The position numbers were made by a program, and so were the translations under genes. Shown piece after piece: positions 18,764 to 27,209 of a DNA stretch of 64,000 nucleotides. This DNA is from Bradyrhizobium diazoefficiens (GTDB lineage: Bacteria > Pseudomonadota > Alphaproteobacteria > Rhizobiales > Xanthobacteraceae), in assembly GCF_016599855.1 (NCBI RefSeq), contig NZ_CP067041.1, positions 3,100,001-3,164,000 on the forward strand. The letters run 5' to 3'. Within the stretch, counting starts at the first letter, position 1. Each line of letters begins with the position of its first letter. The notes under the pieces were generated by a model. It was not told the origin of the DNA. It saw only the letters and a program-made list of their open reading frames with translations, and did not search any database.

Positions 18764-19779
18764 AGCTGCACGATTATCAACGTTCCATTCTGTGGGCGCT
18801 CATCGTCGGCGGAGTAGCCATATCGCTCCCCTTGGTTGCGGAGACGTATACGCTCATCAATGCGACCATCTACGTCAGTGCGGCAATCTTCGCGCTTAGC
18901 CTGGCTCTGATCTGGGGGTACGGTGGAATTCTATGCTTCGGGCAAGCGGCCTTCTTCGGATTGGGCGGCTATGCATACGCGCTGACCTCCATCAATTTCG
19001 GAGACACCACGCTCGCCATTCCGATTGCAGTCGCAACGGCGACTATCTTCGCGGTAATGTTGGGCTATTTTCTATTCTATGGAAGACTGGGTGATGTCTA
19101 TCTCGGCGTCATCACGTTGACGGTGACGCTGATCCTCTTCAAGCTCATCAATAGCACGGCCGGCGACGCTTATAGAGTCGGTAAGGCAAGGCTGGGCGGG
19201 TTCAACGGAATCCCAAACACGCCGCCGCTGAACTGGCCATTTCAGCCGGATCACATCGCCACTCCGGGAGAGACCTATGTCGCAGCATCTGTTGCGTTGG
19301 TCCTGCTCTATGCGTTTTGCAAATGGTTGTTGGTGACACGCTTCGGCAGAGCTGTCATTGCCATCCGCGAAAATGAGGTTCGCGCAGAGTTGCTGGGTTA
19401 CAACTCGCGACTAGTCAAGTTGGCGATTTTTTCGATCGGTGCTGCGATCGCCGGTCTGTCCGGCGCGGTGTTCGCGACGACGGTCTTCGTCAGTCCCACA
19501 ATGTTCAGTCTGGGTGCAGCTGCGCAGGTCCTTATCTGGGTTATCGTCGGAGGCCTGGGCACGCTTGTGGGGCCGATTATCGGCAGCATCGTCGTCCAAA
19601 TGCTGACCAGCGCCCTCGGGACCGTCGAATGGATCAACCCGAACTTCGTTCTCGGCGTTGTCTTGGTCGCCGTTGTGTTGGTCGCTCCCAAGGGGCTCAT
19701 GCATGTTTTCGAGCTGCTGAAGACAGTCACGAGGAAGAAACGCCTTGGTCCTGAGGAGTCAGCTCATGACCAAGCCTGA
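18760..19779 (+). CDS. Branched-chain amino acid/urea ABC transporter permease (LivM/UrtC type)
   Basis: A 339-residue permease starting at the ATG that overlaps the previous stop by four bases; the frame is open upstream but only as an overlap of the first permease. It shows the LivM signatures LALIWGYGGILCFGQAAFFGLGGYAYA and AIRENEVRAELLGYN followed by IGAAIAGLSGAVFA, and about nine hydrophobic segments. It pairs with the upstream permease to form the transport channel. Confidence 0.92.
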   Translation: MKLHDYQRSILWALIVGGVAISLPLVAETYTLINATIYVSAAIFALSLALIWGYGGILCFGQAAFFGLGGYAYALTSINFGDTTLAIPIAVATATIFAVMLGYFLFYGRLGDVYLGVITLTVTLILFKLINSTAGDAYRVGKARLGGFNGIPNTPPLNWPFQPDHIATPGETYVAASVALVLLYAFCKWLLVTRFGRAVIAIRENEVRAELLGYNSRLVKLAIFSIGAAIAGLSGAVFATTVFVSPTMFSLGAAAQVLIWVIVGGLGTLVGPIIGSIVVQMLTSALGTVEWINPNFVLGVVLVAVVLVAPKGLMHVFELLKTVTRKKRLGPEESAHDQA

Positions 19780-20488
19780 GATTCTCGAAGTGAGCGGCGT
19801 TTCCGTCCAGTTTGGCGGGGTCAAGGCGCTCGACAACATCGACTTCAAACTCGGGGTCGGCGAGCTGCGCTGTCTTATCGGTCCCAACGGAGCCGGAAAG
19901 ACGACCTTCTTCAAATGCATCACCGGTCAGCTTCATCCGACTGCTGGTCGAATTGCGTTCAAGGGACAAAGCATGTCGCACGCCGAGTCTTTCGAGATCG
20001 CGCGTGCGGGGATGGGGATCAAGACCCAGGTTCCAAATCTTTTTGACGGTTTAACGGTCAACGAGAACGTGTGGTTGGCGGCTCGTCGACTGGGCGGATC
20101 AAAGCAACGGAAATCCCATGTCAACGCCATCCTCGAGCGTATGGGTGTTGCTCATCTATCCAGTTTCGTCGTTGGACAGCTGGCGCATGGGCAGCGGCAG
20201 CTGGTTGAACTCTCGCTCGTCATCGCGGCCGATCCCGAACTCGTCCTCTTGGACGAACCGGCTGCAGGAATGACGCACGATGAGGTCGGCGTGCTGGCTG
20301 ACACCATCCGTCAGATCAACAAGACACATGCGCTGATCGTGGTTGAACACGACATGCAGTTCATTCGCATGATTGCGAAGGACGTGACGGTCTTTCATCA
20401 GGGGCGAATTCTGGTCGAGGGGCCGGTTGAAAGGGTGTTGAGCGACACCACGGTCCGGGACGTGTATCTGGGAAAGCCCCATGGCTAA
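19766..20488 (+). CDS. ABC transporter ATP-binding protein (LivG/UrtD type)
   Basis: A 240-residue ABC ATPase. The ATG at 19766 has GAGGAG about eight bases upstream and overlaps the permease end by 14 bases. Walker A is GPNGAGKTTF, the signature is a divergent LAHGQRQLVEL (LSGGQ replaced by LAHGQ), Walker B is LVLLDEPAAGM and the switch His is in VVEHDMQFI. The LAHGQ variant is usual in UrtD-like proteins, supporting urea/amide transport. Energises uptake together with the next gene product. Confidence 0.92.
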   Translation: MTKPEILEVSGVSVQFGGVKALDNIDFKLGVGELRCLIGPNGAGKTTFFKCITGQLHPTAGRIAFKGQSMSHAESFEIARAGMGIKTQVPNLFDGLTVNENVWLAARRLGGSKQRKSHVNAILERMGVAHLSSFVVGQLAHGQRQLVELSLVIAADPELVLLDEPAAGMTHDEVGVLADTIRQINKTHALIVVEHDMQFIRMIAKDVTVFHQGRILVEGPVERVLSDTTVRDVYLGKPHG

Positions 20489-21233
20489 TAGCATTCTGAC
20501 CGTCCGCGAGCTCAGGAGTGGCTACGGGCGCATTCCGATTCTGTTCGGCCTTGATCTGACGGTCGAGGAGGGGGAGTTCGTTTCTGTCCTCGGCCACAAC
20601 GGAATGGGCAAAACGACGTTCCTGCGGACGCTGACGGGACATCTCAAGACGACGGGAGGTCAGGTCAAGCTCGACGAGCGCGATATCACCGAGGCCTCGC
20701 CGACCGATCGAGCGCGCGCCGGCATCGGATATGTGCCGCAGGGACGCCAGATCTTTCCTGCCTTAAGCGTCCTTGAAAATCTGCGGATGGGCGCGCTTCA
20801 ACTCGAGAAGAGGGAGAGAGCCCCAAAGATCGAGAGTATTCTGGAGGACTTTCCGCGTTTGAAACCCATCCTGGGGCGTACAGGCGGCGTTCTCAGCGGC
20901 GGCGAACAGCAGATTCTGGCAATCGCGAGGTGCCTGGCGGGGTCGCCTCGTTTGGTTCTGCTTGATGAGCCGACCGAGGGGATACAGCCATCGATCATCG
21001 CGGAGATTCAGGACGTTCTGCGACGGCTGACGTCTCATCATCGGCTGTCAGTCGTTCTGGTCGAGCAGAATCTCGAGCTCATTCGATCAGTGGCGCGCCG
21101 CATCTTCATCATTCGCAAGGGACGTCTGTCGGCAGCCATTCGACCGGATCAATTGGAAGACAAGAGTGCCATCGACGAGTTCGTTGGCCTTGGAGACAGC
21201 AATCACGAGCCTGGAAGGAGCTCTTTATGTTGA
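20481..21233 (+). CDS. ABC transporter ATP-binding protein (LivF/UrtE type)
   Basis: A 250-residue ABC ATPase with Walker A GHNGMGKTTF, signature LSGGEQQILAIAR, Walker B LVLLDEPTEGIQPSI and VLVEQNLELI. GHNGMGKTT is the form common in UrtE/LivF. It overlaps the first ATPase by eight bases and the following small gene by seven bases, so the whole uptake operon is translationally coupled. Confidence 0.92.
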   Translation: MANSILTVRELRSGYGRIPILFGLDLTVEEGEFVSVLGHNGMGKTTFLRTLTGHLKTTGGQVKLDERDITEASPTDRARAGIGYVPQGRQIFPALSVLENLRMGALQLEKRERAPKIESILEDFPRLKPILGRTGGVLSGGEQQILAIARCLAGSPRLVLLDEPTEGIQPSIIAEIQDVLRRLTSHHRLSVVLVEQNLELIRSVARRIFIIRKGRLSAAIRPDQLEDKSAIDEFVGLGDSNHEPGRSSLC

Positions 21234-21523
21234 CGATCACTGCAATCATCCGGGCGAAGAAAGGCTACGAAGCCGCGATGCGACAGGCGCTGCTGGAGGT
21301 CGCTGATAATGTTCGCGCGAATGAGGCGACGACGGTGGGGTTCTTCGTCTCTCAAGACAACTCTGATCCATGTTTGTTCACCACTTATGAGCGGTTTGTC
21401 GACCAATCCGCCATGGACCGTCACAACAATTCCGACGTCGTGGCGCGCTTTTTCGGCGTTGCCAAGCCAATTTTGGACGGCGAAGTCATCATCGTCACAT
21501 CCACGGAAATTGCGGCCAAGTGA
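21227..21523 (+). CDS. Antibiotic-biosynthesis-monooxygenase (ABM) fold protein
   Basis: A 98-residue protein of the ABM/YgiN fold: MLTITAIIRAKKGYEAAMRQALLEV at the start and the CLFTTYERFVDQSAMDRHNNSD segment are typical. Such small alpha/beta-barrel dimers act as cofactor-free monooxygenases, haem oxygenases or isomerases; the chemistry cannot be told here. It overlaps the second ATPase gene and is followed by an aldehyde dehydrogenase, so it probably acts on the imported compound. Confidence 0.85.
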   Translation: MLTITAIIRAKKGYEAAMRQALLEVADNVRANEATTVGFFVSQDNSDPCLFTTYERFVDQSAMDRHNNSDVVARFFGVAKPILDGEVIIVTSTEIAAK

Positions 21524-21581
21524 GACTTCTTTCGCTCGGCGCGTTTTGCGATCACCGGCTTGCCTTCAGGAGTAAACTTCG

Positions 21582-23078
21582 ATGACCACGGCGCACATGG
21601 ATAGATTATCGTCAGCCGCGCGGAACTTTGCCACGAAGCAGAAGAAGATGTTCATCGCGGGGCGGTGGGTAGACGCGGTAAGCGGCAAGACAATTGAGGT
21701 GATCGATCCCGCCAACGGCTCGGTATTCGACCGTGTCCCGCAAGGGGAAGCTGCGGACATCGACCTCGCAGTCAATGCCGCCCGCGACACCTTTGACAGC
21801 GGGCCATGGTCACGGATGTCCCCTATGGATCGTGGGAAACTCGTCTGGCGGCTGGGCGACCTCGTTGAGCGGCATGCGGACGAAATTGCCGAGATCGAGG
21901 CTCTCGACAACGGCAAGCCGGTGACCGACGCCAGGTGGGGGGATGTGGCATTCTCCTATGAGCTGCTGCGCTATATGGCGGGATGGAGCAGCAAGATCAC
22001 GGGGCAAACAATATCGCTGTCCGGGCCGGGTGAATTTCACGCTTACACGCTCCGCCAACCGGTTGGAGTGGTTGGCCAGATTATTCCGTGGAATTTTCCG
22101 TTCATGATGGCCATATGGAAGATCGCTCCGGCGCTTGCTGCCGGATGCACGATTGTGCTCAAGCCGGCGGAACAGACGCCACTGACGGCGCTGCGTTTGG
22201 CAGAACTCGTCCAAGAGGCCGGCTTTCCTGCCGGGGTTCTAAACGTCGTAACTGGCTTTGGCGCGACGGCGGGGGCGGCCCTCGCTGCTCATCCTTCGGT
22301 GGACAAGGTGGCGTTCACAGGCTCAACGGAAGTCGGCCGCAAAATTCTTGCGGCGGCGCAAGGCAACCTGAAGAAAGTCTCCCTGGAGCTCGGCGGCAAG
22401 TCACCTATGATCGTATTCCCCGACGCCGATAGGGAAGCAACGGTGAACGCAGTGTCGTCCGGGATTTTCTACAATATGGGACAAACCTGCACCGCCGGCA
22501 CCCGACTCTACGTTCATAAGAGGGCCTTTGACGCAATTGTTGATGGGGTTGCAGAAAAGGCTTCAAATCTCAAAATCGGTCCCGGCCTGGATCCAGCAAC
22601 GCAGATCGGCCCCCTCATATCGAGGAAACAGCGAGATAGAGTCGAGCATTATCTTGGTGAGGGGCGGGAGGCGGGGGCCCGCATACGGGTCGGAGGTTCG
22701 CGCTTCGGTACCGAGGGATTTTTTCTTCAGCCAACAATTCTGACCCATACGACCAGGGAGATGTCGGTCATAAGGGAGGAGATCTTTGGCCCGGTCCTAT
22801 GCGCCATGTCGTTCGATGATGACGACCTGGAAAGGATCGTCAAAGAGGCCAATGACTCGATTTATGGTTTGGCCGCTAGTGTATTCACCAAAAACGTGAG
22901 CACTGCACATCGCGTCGCACGCCGATTGAAGGCGGGCACCATCGGAATCAACACGCACCACGTTCTTGATGTGGCATTACCCTTCGGAGGTTTCAAACAA
23001 TCTGGTTGGGGCCGGGAGATGGGCGCTGAGGCGATTGATCTTTACACAGAGACGAAATCGATCGGTGTTGCGCTCTAG
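21582..23078 (+). CDS. Aldehyde dehydrogenase family protein
   Basis: A 498-residue NAD(P)-dependent aldehyde dehydrogenase. QIIPWNFPFMM, FTGSTEVGRKI, catalytic Glu in LELGGKSPM, nucleophile Cys in NMGQTCTAGTR and the PFGGFKQSGWGREMG end are all present, giving a full-length enzyme of the betaine/phenylacetaldehyde-type group. It is the last gene of the transporter operon, 58 bases after the ABM gene, and is followed by a strong terminator at 23296-23331. Confidence 0.92.
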   Translation: MTTAHMDRLSSAARNFATKQKKMFIAGRWVDAVSGKTIEVIDPANGSVFDRVPQGEAADIDLAVNAARDTFDSGPWSRMSPMDRGKLVWRLGDLVERHADEIAEIEALDNGKPVTDARWGDVAFSYELLRYMAGWSSKITGQTISLSGPGEFHAYTLRQPVGVVGQIIPWNFPFMMAIWKIAPALAAGCTIVLKPAEQTPLTALRLAELVQEAGFPAGVLNVVTGFGATAGAALAAHPSVDKVAFTGSTEVGRKILAAAQGNLKKVSLELGGKSPMIVFPDADREATVNAVSSGIFYNMGQTCTAGTRLYVHKRAFDAIVDGVAEKASNLKIGPGLDPATQIGPLISRKQRDRVEHYLGEGREAGARIRVGGSRFGTEGFFLQPTILTHTTREMSVIREEIFGPVLCAMSFDDDDLERIVKEANDSIYGLAASVFTKNVSTAHRVARRLKAGTIGINTHHVLDVALPFGGFKQSGWGREMGAEAIDLYTETKSIGVAL

Positions 23079-23483
23079 TTGGCTTTCGAACGTCCCAGAA
23101 CTTGCAGAGCGATTAAAGCGGCGCGGCACTGAGCGAGCGGCGCCGCGAGCTTAGAACTAGCGCCCGCCAGGAAAGCCGGTTGCGCTAGCCCGGCGTCGCT
23201 TCTGCAAGTCGCCGACAGACAACTGCTAGGACGACTGTGTAGATAGTGTGCCGGGATACCTCTCAACCGCCTCATCCCTCCCGTGGCGGTATACTGGCCG
23301 CGCTCCTAATTCGTCGGGCGCGGCCTTTTTTGCGCGAGGCAATGTCGCACCGGTACATCGGCTTTGTCGAATGGTGGCGCCCTGTGCTTGGAGGCACAGT
23401 CGAGAAGTACGCTTAATTGAGTATCCCTCATAGTTGAGGCCGCCGCTGCAACGGACACTCGAGCTGGACCAGGGAGAGGCGTA
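23079..23483. other. Intergenic region separating catabolic operon and quorum-sensing genes
   Basis: About 405 bases without a supported gene. It contains the intrinsic terminator at 23296-23331 and the 5' region of luxR, which is relatively AT-rich around 23405-23440. No lux box was found here, so luxR itself may not be autoinduced. Confidence 0.6.
23296..23331 (+). terminator. Rho-independent terminator after the aldehyde dehydrogenase operon
   Basis: A perfect 7-bp GC stem (GGCCGCG at 23296-23302 with CGCGGCC at 23319-23325) closes a 16-base loop and is followed directly by six T. This is a canonical intrinsic terminator for the + strand and marks the end of the catabolic block. Confidence 0.8.
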
Positions 23484-24224
23484 TTGGACGATCGTTACCG
23501 AATAGAGAATGCGTTCCAAGAATTTGTTGACGCAATCCAAACGGCGGGAGATGCAAACTCATTTGAACGGATTGCCATGCGGCTGACCCAGAAGTTGGGA
23601 TTTCAGCGATTTGCCTATTTGTGCCTGAGCGGCGAAGCGCCCATGCTTATCTCGTCCTATCCGGATTCTTGGACCAGCCGCTACTTTCATCTTGGATATC
23701 AGCAACTCGATCCGGTGGTCCTCCGCGCAAGGGTCGAGCGAGATCTCTTTAGTTGGGGAGGGACGGCTCGCGCGCCGGCTGGGTCGCGCGCGCAGCGTCA
23801 GTTCTTTGATGAGGCGACGACCTTTGGTATTCGATCCGGAATCACGGTGCCGATCAGAGGCGGTTTCGGACGAATGGCTGCCTTTACGTTGGCGACGGGC
23901 GATCGCGAGATTGATCTGGATCGGCGGATTGGTGAATGGAAGGACATCGTCCAGCAAGTAGGTTTATATTTCCACGTCCACGTGGCCGCTAGGCTCGACG
24001 CGTCGTTTGGAGCACAGCAGCATACTGGAAGTGAATTGACTCAGCGCGAGCGCCAGTGCCTCGCATGGATAGCTCAAGGTAAGACGGCCGCAGATATCGC
24101 AGTTCTGGTCGCCATTTCGCCGCGTACCGTCGTCTTTCATCTCGAAAACGCCCGTCGCAAACTGGGCGCGGCGTCGATTGCCCAGTGCGTCGCGGTCGCG
24201 CTGCGCCGCGGCCTGCTGACCTGA
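23484..24224 (+). CDS. LuxR family autoinducer-binding transcriptional regulator
   Basis: A 246-residue LuxR-type receptor with an N-terminal acyl-homoserine-lactone-binding domain (SYPDSWTSRYFHLGYQQLDPVV, with the Trp, Tyr and Asp conserved in this pocket) and a C-terminal HTH (LTQRERQCLAWIAQGKTAADIA...ISPRTVVFHL). The TTG start at 23484 follows a strong AGGGAGAGG site and gives the family's usual N terminus. It precedes a luxI gene by 200 bases and should act on the lux box at 24349-24368. By analogy with TraR it may couple cell density to conjugation of the downstream element. Confidence 0.92.
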   Translation: MDDRYRIENAFQEFVDAIQTAGDANSFERIAMRLTQKLGFQRFAYLCLSGEAPMLISSYPDSWTSRYFHLGYQQLDPVVLRARVERDLFSWGGTARAPAGSRAQRQFFDEATTFGIRSGITVPIRGGFGRMAAFTLATGDREIDLDRRIGEWKDIVQQVGLYFHVHVAARLDASFGAQQHTGSELTQRERQCLAWIAQGKTAADIAVLVAISPRTVVFHLENARRKLGAASIAQCVAVALRRGLLT

Positions 24225-24348
24225 TCGATTTCCGGTCAACTTCACTCGACGAAATGAGCGAGAATGCGCGGGCGCAAATCCGAGCCCGACGAATGGTGCA
24301 TTGTGTCTCAGCCAAACCGGTCTAGCGTGATCAAGCAGATTGTGCAGG

Positions 24349-24368
24349 GCCTGCAAAATCTGACAGGC
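24349..24368. promoter_or_regulatory. lux box upstream of luxI
   Basis: A 20-bp near-palindrome with perfect GCCTG/CAGGC arms and the CTG-N10-CAG core that defines LuxR-family sites; 14 of 20 positions match the V. fischeri lux box by eye. It lies 55 bases upstream of the luxI ATG, compatible with a class II site overlapping the -35 region. It is probably bound by the LuxR protein encoded directly upstream, forming a positive feedback loop. Confidence 0.8.
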
Positions 24369-24423
24369 GATTGCTGAACCATTTTCTGCTTCTCAAGGCC
24401 TCCAATAATTCAAGGAGGTCGGC

Positions 24424-25062
24424 ATGCATGCCATCGCACTTCACACTTCGCAGTTCGGTCGTCATCTAGACTTGCTGGCAGCGATGTATCGGCTGCGGCG
24501 ACGCGTGTTTAAGGATCGGCTTGATTGGTCGGTATCCGTCTCCGGTGAGTTCGAACTCGACGTCTACGATGCGCTCGGGCCGACCTATCTCCTTGCGATC
24601 TCGGACGCTGGTGGCGTGGTTGGAACAGTTCGTTTGCTACCGACAGCGGGACCTACCATGCTGGCCGATACATTTCCCATGCTCCTCGACGAACATCCCG
24701 TCCCAAGGGACGAGAAGATCATCGAAAGTTCACGCTTTTGCGTTGACACAAATCTTGCGGCTGAACCCGCTGGAAATGGACTGAGCCGTGTGACTCTGGT
24801 GTTGTTCGCTGCCATGGTCGAGGCGGCCCGTGCCGCACACGCAGACCTGATTGTCACCGTCACGGACACGCGCATGGAGCGTATCCTGCGACGAGCGGGA
24901 TGGCCGCTGCAGCGCATCGCGGTACCGCGGCGCATCGGCAGCACGATGGCAGTCGCGGGCTATCTGGAAGCCTCCGAGCGGTCTCTTCAGGCGATTTATC
25001 GGCACGCCAATGTCAGCGGACCTGTTATCTTGGCGGCGGATCCCGCGTCCGTCGCCGCGTGA
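24424..25062 (+). CDS. Acyl-homoserine-lactone synthase (LuxI family)
   Basis: A 212-residue AHL synthase with all conserved residues visible: Arg25/Phe29/Trp35 (RRRVFKDRLDW), Asp46 and Asp49 (ELDVYDALG), Arg70, Phe84, Glu101 and Arg104 (IIESSRFCVD). It is preceded by a near-perfect AAGGAGGT ribosome site and a lux box. It joins an acyl chain to S-adenosylmethionine to make the signal read by the upstream LuxR. Acyl-chain identity cannot be predicted; rhizobial synthases include branched and aryl types. Confidence 0.93.
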   Translation: MHAIALHTSQFGRHLDLLAAMYRLRRRVFKDRLDWSVSVSGEFELDVYDALGPTYLLAISDAGGVVGTVRLLPTAGPTMLADTFPMLLDEHPVPRDEKIIESSRFCVDTNLAAEPAGNGLSRVTLVLFAAMVEAARAAHADLIVTVTDTRMERILRRAGWPLQRIAVPRRIGSTMAVAGYLEASERSLQAIYRHANVSGPVILAADPASVAA

Positions 25063-25102
25063 TACACGTAAAGTCCGAACGGGGCTCGGTCTGGAACCGG
25101 AG

Positions 25103-25633
25103 ATGCTGTTAGACCCGCGGAGTAGTCGTGTCGTTCTCGTCAATCCGGCGCGCGGCGAAACTCCTGCGACATCGAAAGGACCAGCGCGTGATGCTACTCT
25201 TTCATTGCTGCAGGCCGGGGCCGACCTGTTCGGTACTGAGCTGATCGTCGTTGGAGACGTTCAGTTGTCGCAAATTCCCGAGCATGTTGCCCATTCGTTC
25301 AAGCTGGTGAACACGAGCGGCCTGTATTTTTGGGACGATCAACAGTTTGCGGAAGCGCTCGAAGGATCCACGGCGGGCGCGATCGTCTTGGGAGGCGCTT
25401 GGCTTGAGGAAGACGTGTTCATTGCGGCTTTGGAGGCAGCCAGGCAGGGGTTTGATGTCCGGTTGCTTTCGGATCTCACAGCGCCTCGCGTCGAAGCGGA
25501 CCGAGCGCTCGTCCTTGATCGGTTAGCGCTTCATGGCGTGCTCGCTACGACCGTTCGTCAGTTGTTGCTGGAATGGGCGGTTTTCCTGAACGATCCACTG
25601 CTGAAGCAGCACGTTCGGCAGCTGTTGTCATGA
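25103..25633 (+). CDS. Isochorismatase-fold-like protein, catalytic residues not conserved
   Basis: A 176-residue protein. Its segments RVVLVNPARG, ELIVVGDVQLSQIPEHV, AIVLGGAWLEEDVFIAALEAARQGFDVRLLSDLTAPR and LHGVLATT line up with the isochorismatase/nicotinamidase fold. The N-terminal Asp (here Asn) and the nucleophile Cys (replaced in the GGAWLEED loop) are absent, so it is probably not a hydrolase. The ATG at 25103 is the only usual start codon in frame after luxI but has GGAG immediately adjacent, poor spacing. It is 40 bases after luxI and is probably co-expressed. A ligand-binding or regulatory role is a guess. Confidence 0.62.
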   Translation: MLLDPRSSRVVLVNPARGETPATSKGPARDATLSLLQAGADLFGTELIVVGDVQLSQIPEHVAHSFKLVNTSGLYFWDDQQFAEALEGSTAGAIVLGGAWLEEDVFIAALEAARQGFDVRLLSDLTAPRVEADRALVLDRLALHGVLATTVRQLLLEWAVFLNDPLLKQHVRQLLS

Positions 25634-26080
25634 GTTAGGTGCCTGCCCGGCCTGAGCGTTAATTTGGCGCGCGCGGCTTCCGCCGCATCGGGCTCTCGTG
25701 AACCGAGCCGCTCTGCGTCTCGGCCATCCGGCTTCGATCCCTCGCGCAAAGACTGCGGAGCTCCTCGCCGGGGGCACTCGGGAAAGGGTCCCGCCGTCAT
25801 GAAGTATGCCGGCGTCGCTATCACTGCCCCGTTCCCGGGTACCCTCTTAACCGGTCTCGTCGCTACACTCGGTCCCGCGTGCCGCCTTCGGCGTCGCTAT
25901 GCTCACGCTCCTGCGGGTGCCATCTTCCGATGCGGCGATGCGCCCTTGGCGCACGCCTGATTGGGGCCTACGCCCCAGGGCGCCTCAATGCCAAGTCCTA
26001 TGAAGATTTGAACGGAAGGCGGGGCCGCGTCGCAGATCTCGTATCCTCTCGCTTTAGAAGTTGAGAGTAAGAGTGTCGCG
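25634..26080. other. Non-coding interval between quorum-sensing genes and ardC
   Basis: About 450 bases with no credible gene; a 98-residue frame at 25664-25960 is unsupported by a ribosome site or known family. A compact hairpin (TGGGGC/GCCCCA, loop CTAC) lies at 25962-25977. The stretch joins the structured ardC leader described separately. Confidence 0.55.
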
Positions 26081-26139
26081 GGGTTTGCCGTGACGGGTTA
26101 CAGGCTGCGAGAGAGGCTCGCGGCGCCCGTCGCGGAGAT
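26081..26139 (+). ncRNA. Structured 5' leader of ardC, copy 1 of a repeated element
   Basis: An outer stem of 8 bp (26090-26097 with 26126-26133, core GACGGG/CCCGTC) encloses an inner 8-bp stem (26104-26111 with 26117-26124, one G-U) capped by AGAGG. The ribosome site GGAGA follows the outer stem directly, with the ATG at 26145. The same two-stem shape, the same AGAGG loop and the same distance to the start occur before the ParB gene (27155-27197), with compensating differences in the stems. This suggests a conserved regulatory RNA or protein-binding leader. Confidence 0.6.
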
Positions 26140-26144
26140 CCGCG

Positions 26145-27101
26145 ATGTCCAGACACTATCTTCGGGCGCGCACCGGTGAGGACTGGACAAGCCTTTATGA
26201 CGAAATCACCAACAAGATTATCGGCGAACTTGAGGCTGGCCGAGTGCCGTGGGTGCAACCCTGGGGGACTGCTTCGGCGAAGGGGCCTTTGGCCATGCCG
26301 AAAAACGCCGCGACGGGCCATCGATACAGCGGCATCAACGTTCTGATCCTCTGGGGGGCTGCCACCGAACGCGCATGCACAGGCCAGAGCTGGCTTACCT
26401 TCCGCCAGGCGCTGTCGCTTGGTGGTCACGTTCGCAAGGGCGAACGCGGCACCACCGTCGTTTATGCCGACCGCTTTGTGCCGGGCGATGAAAAGCGGCG
26501 CGCCAGCGAAATAGGAGACGAAGCGCAGGCCATCCCGTTCCTCAAGCGCTTCACGCTCTTTAATATTGATCAGTGCGACGACTTGCCTTCAGAGGTCGCA
26601 ACGACGGCACCGCCACCGCCGCCAGGCCTGATCGAGCCGCAGGTCGAATCCCTGATCAAGGCGACCGGGATCGACTTCCGCATTGGCGGCAACCGCGCCT
26701 TCTATGTGCCGGCAGAAGATTATGTGCAGGTGCCGCCACCGCAAGCCTACTTCGAGCCGATCAATTGGCATCGAACGGCCTTGCATGAGCTGGCGCATGC
26801 CAGCGGCCATCCGTCACGCCTCAACCGGGACTTGTCAGGCGGCTACGGTAGCAAGAAGTACGCCTTCGAGGAGCTCATCGCGGAGATATCGTCTGCGTTC
26901 AGTTGCGCTTCGCTCGGTATCGTGCCGACGGTGCGGCACGCCGACTATATCGGCTCCTGGCTTGACGTGCTGCGAGAGGACAATCGCGCAATTGTGCGAG
27001 CTGCATCACAGGCCAGCAAGGTCGCAGACTATCTCATTGGATTCTTGCCGGAGCCCGTTGTCGACACGACGACCGAGAGGGCGGAGTGGGAGGCAGCGTG
27101 A
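26145..27101 (+). CDS. ardC: ArdC-like antirestriction/zincin metallopeptidase-domain protein
   Basis: A 318-residue protein with the N-terminal ArdC ssDNA-binding domain (DWTSLYDEITNKIIGELEAG...VPWVQPW, then GINVLILW and TFRQALSLGGHVRKGERG) and a C-terminal zincin-like domain with the HELAH metal site at residues 214-218, followed by GHPSRLNR. ArdC proteins enter or act in recipient cells during conjugation to protect incoming single-stranded DNA from restriction. It is the first gene of the maintenance block and has a structured leader. Confidence 0.9.
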   Translation: MSRHYLRARTGEDWTSLYDEITNKIIGELEAGRVPWVQPWGTASAKGPLAMPKNAATGHRYSGINVLILWGAATERACTGQSWLTFRQALSLGGHVRKGERGTTVVYADRFVPGDEKRRASEIGDEAQAIPFLKRFTLFNIDQCDDLPSEVATTAPPPPPGLIEPQVESLIKATGIDFRIGGNRAFYVPAEDYVQVPPPQAYFEPINWHRTALHELAHASGHPSRLNRDLSGGYGSKKYAFEELIAEISSAFSCASLGIVPTVRHADYIGSWLDVLREDNRAIVRAASQASKVADYLIGFLPEPVVDTTTERAEWEAA

Positions 27102-27144
27102 AGTCCCGCCGGTTGCGTCGAACAAGAGAGTGAGAGGGGTGCGG

Positions 27145-27204
27145 CGGTTTTCCGCGACGGGTCGGAGGCCGAGAGAGAGGCTCCCGGCCACCCGTCGTGG
27201 AGAC
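27145..27204 (+). ncRNA. Structured 5' leader of parB, copy 2 of the repeated element
   Basis: An 8-bp outer stem (27155-27162 with 27190-27197, core CGACGGGT/ACCCGTCG) encloses a GC-rich inner stem (27167-27171 with 27185-27189, then 27173-27175 with 27181-27183 after one mismatch) with an AGAGG loop identical to the ardC leader. A small GCGG/CCGC hairpin precedes it at about 27144-27155. GGAGA and the ATG follow at the same spacing as in copy 1. Stem bases differ between the copies while pairing is kept. Confidence 0.6.
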
Positions 27205-27209
27205 TCGAG

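Noticed and set aside
25664..25960. 98-residue frame between luxI-linked gene and ardC
   Set aside because: No ribosome site, Ala/Arg/Ser-rich composition typical of random GC-rich frames, no family resemblance.
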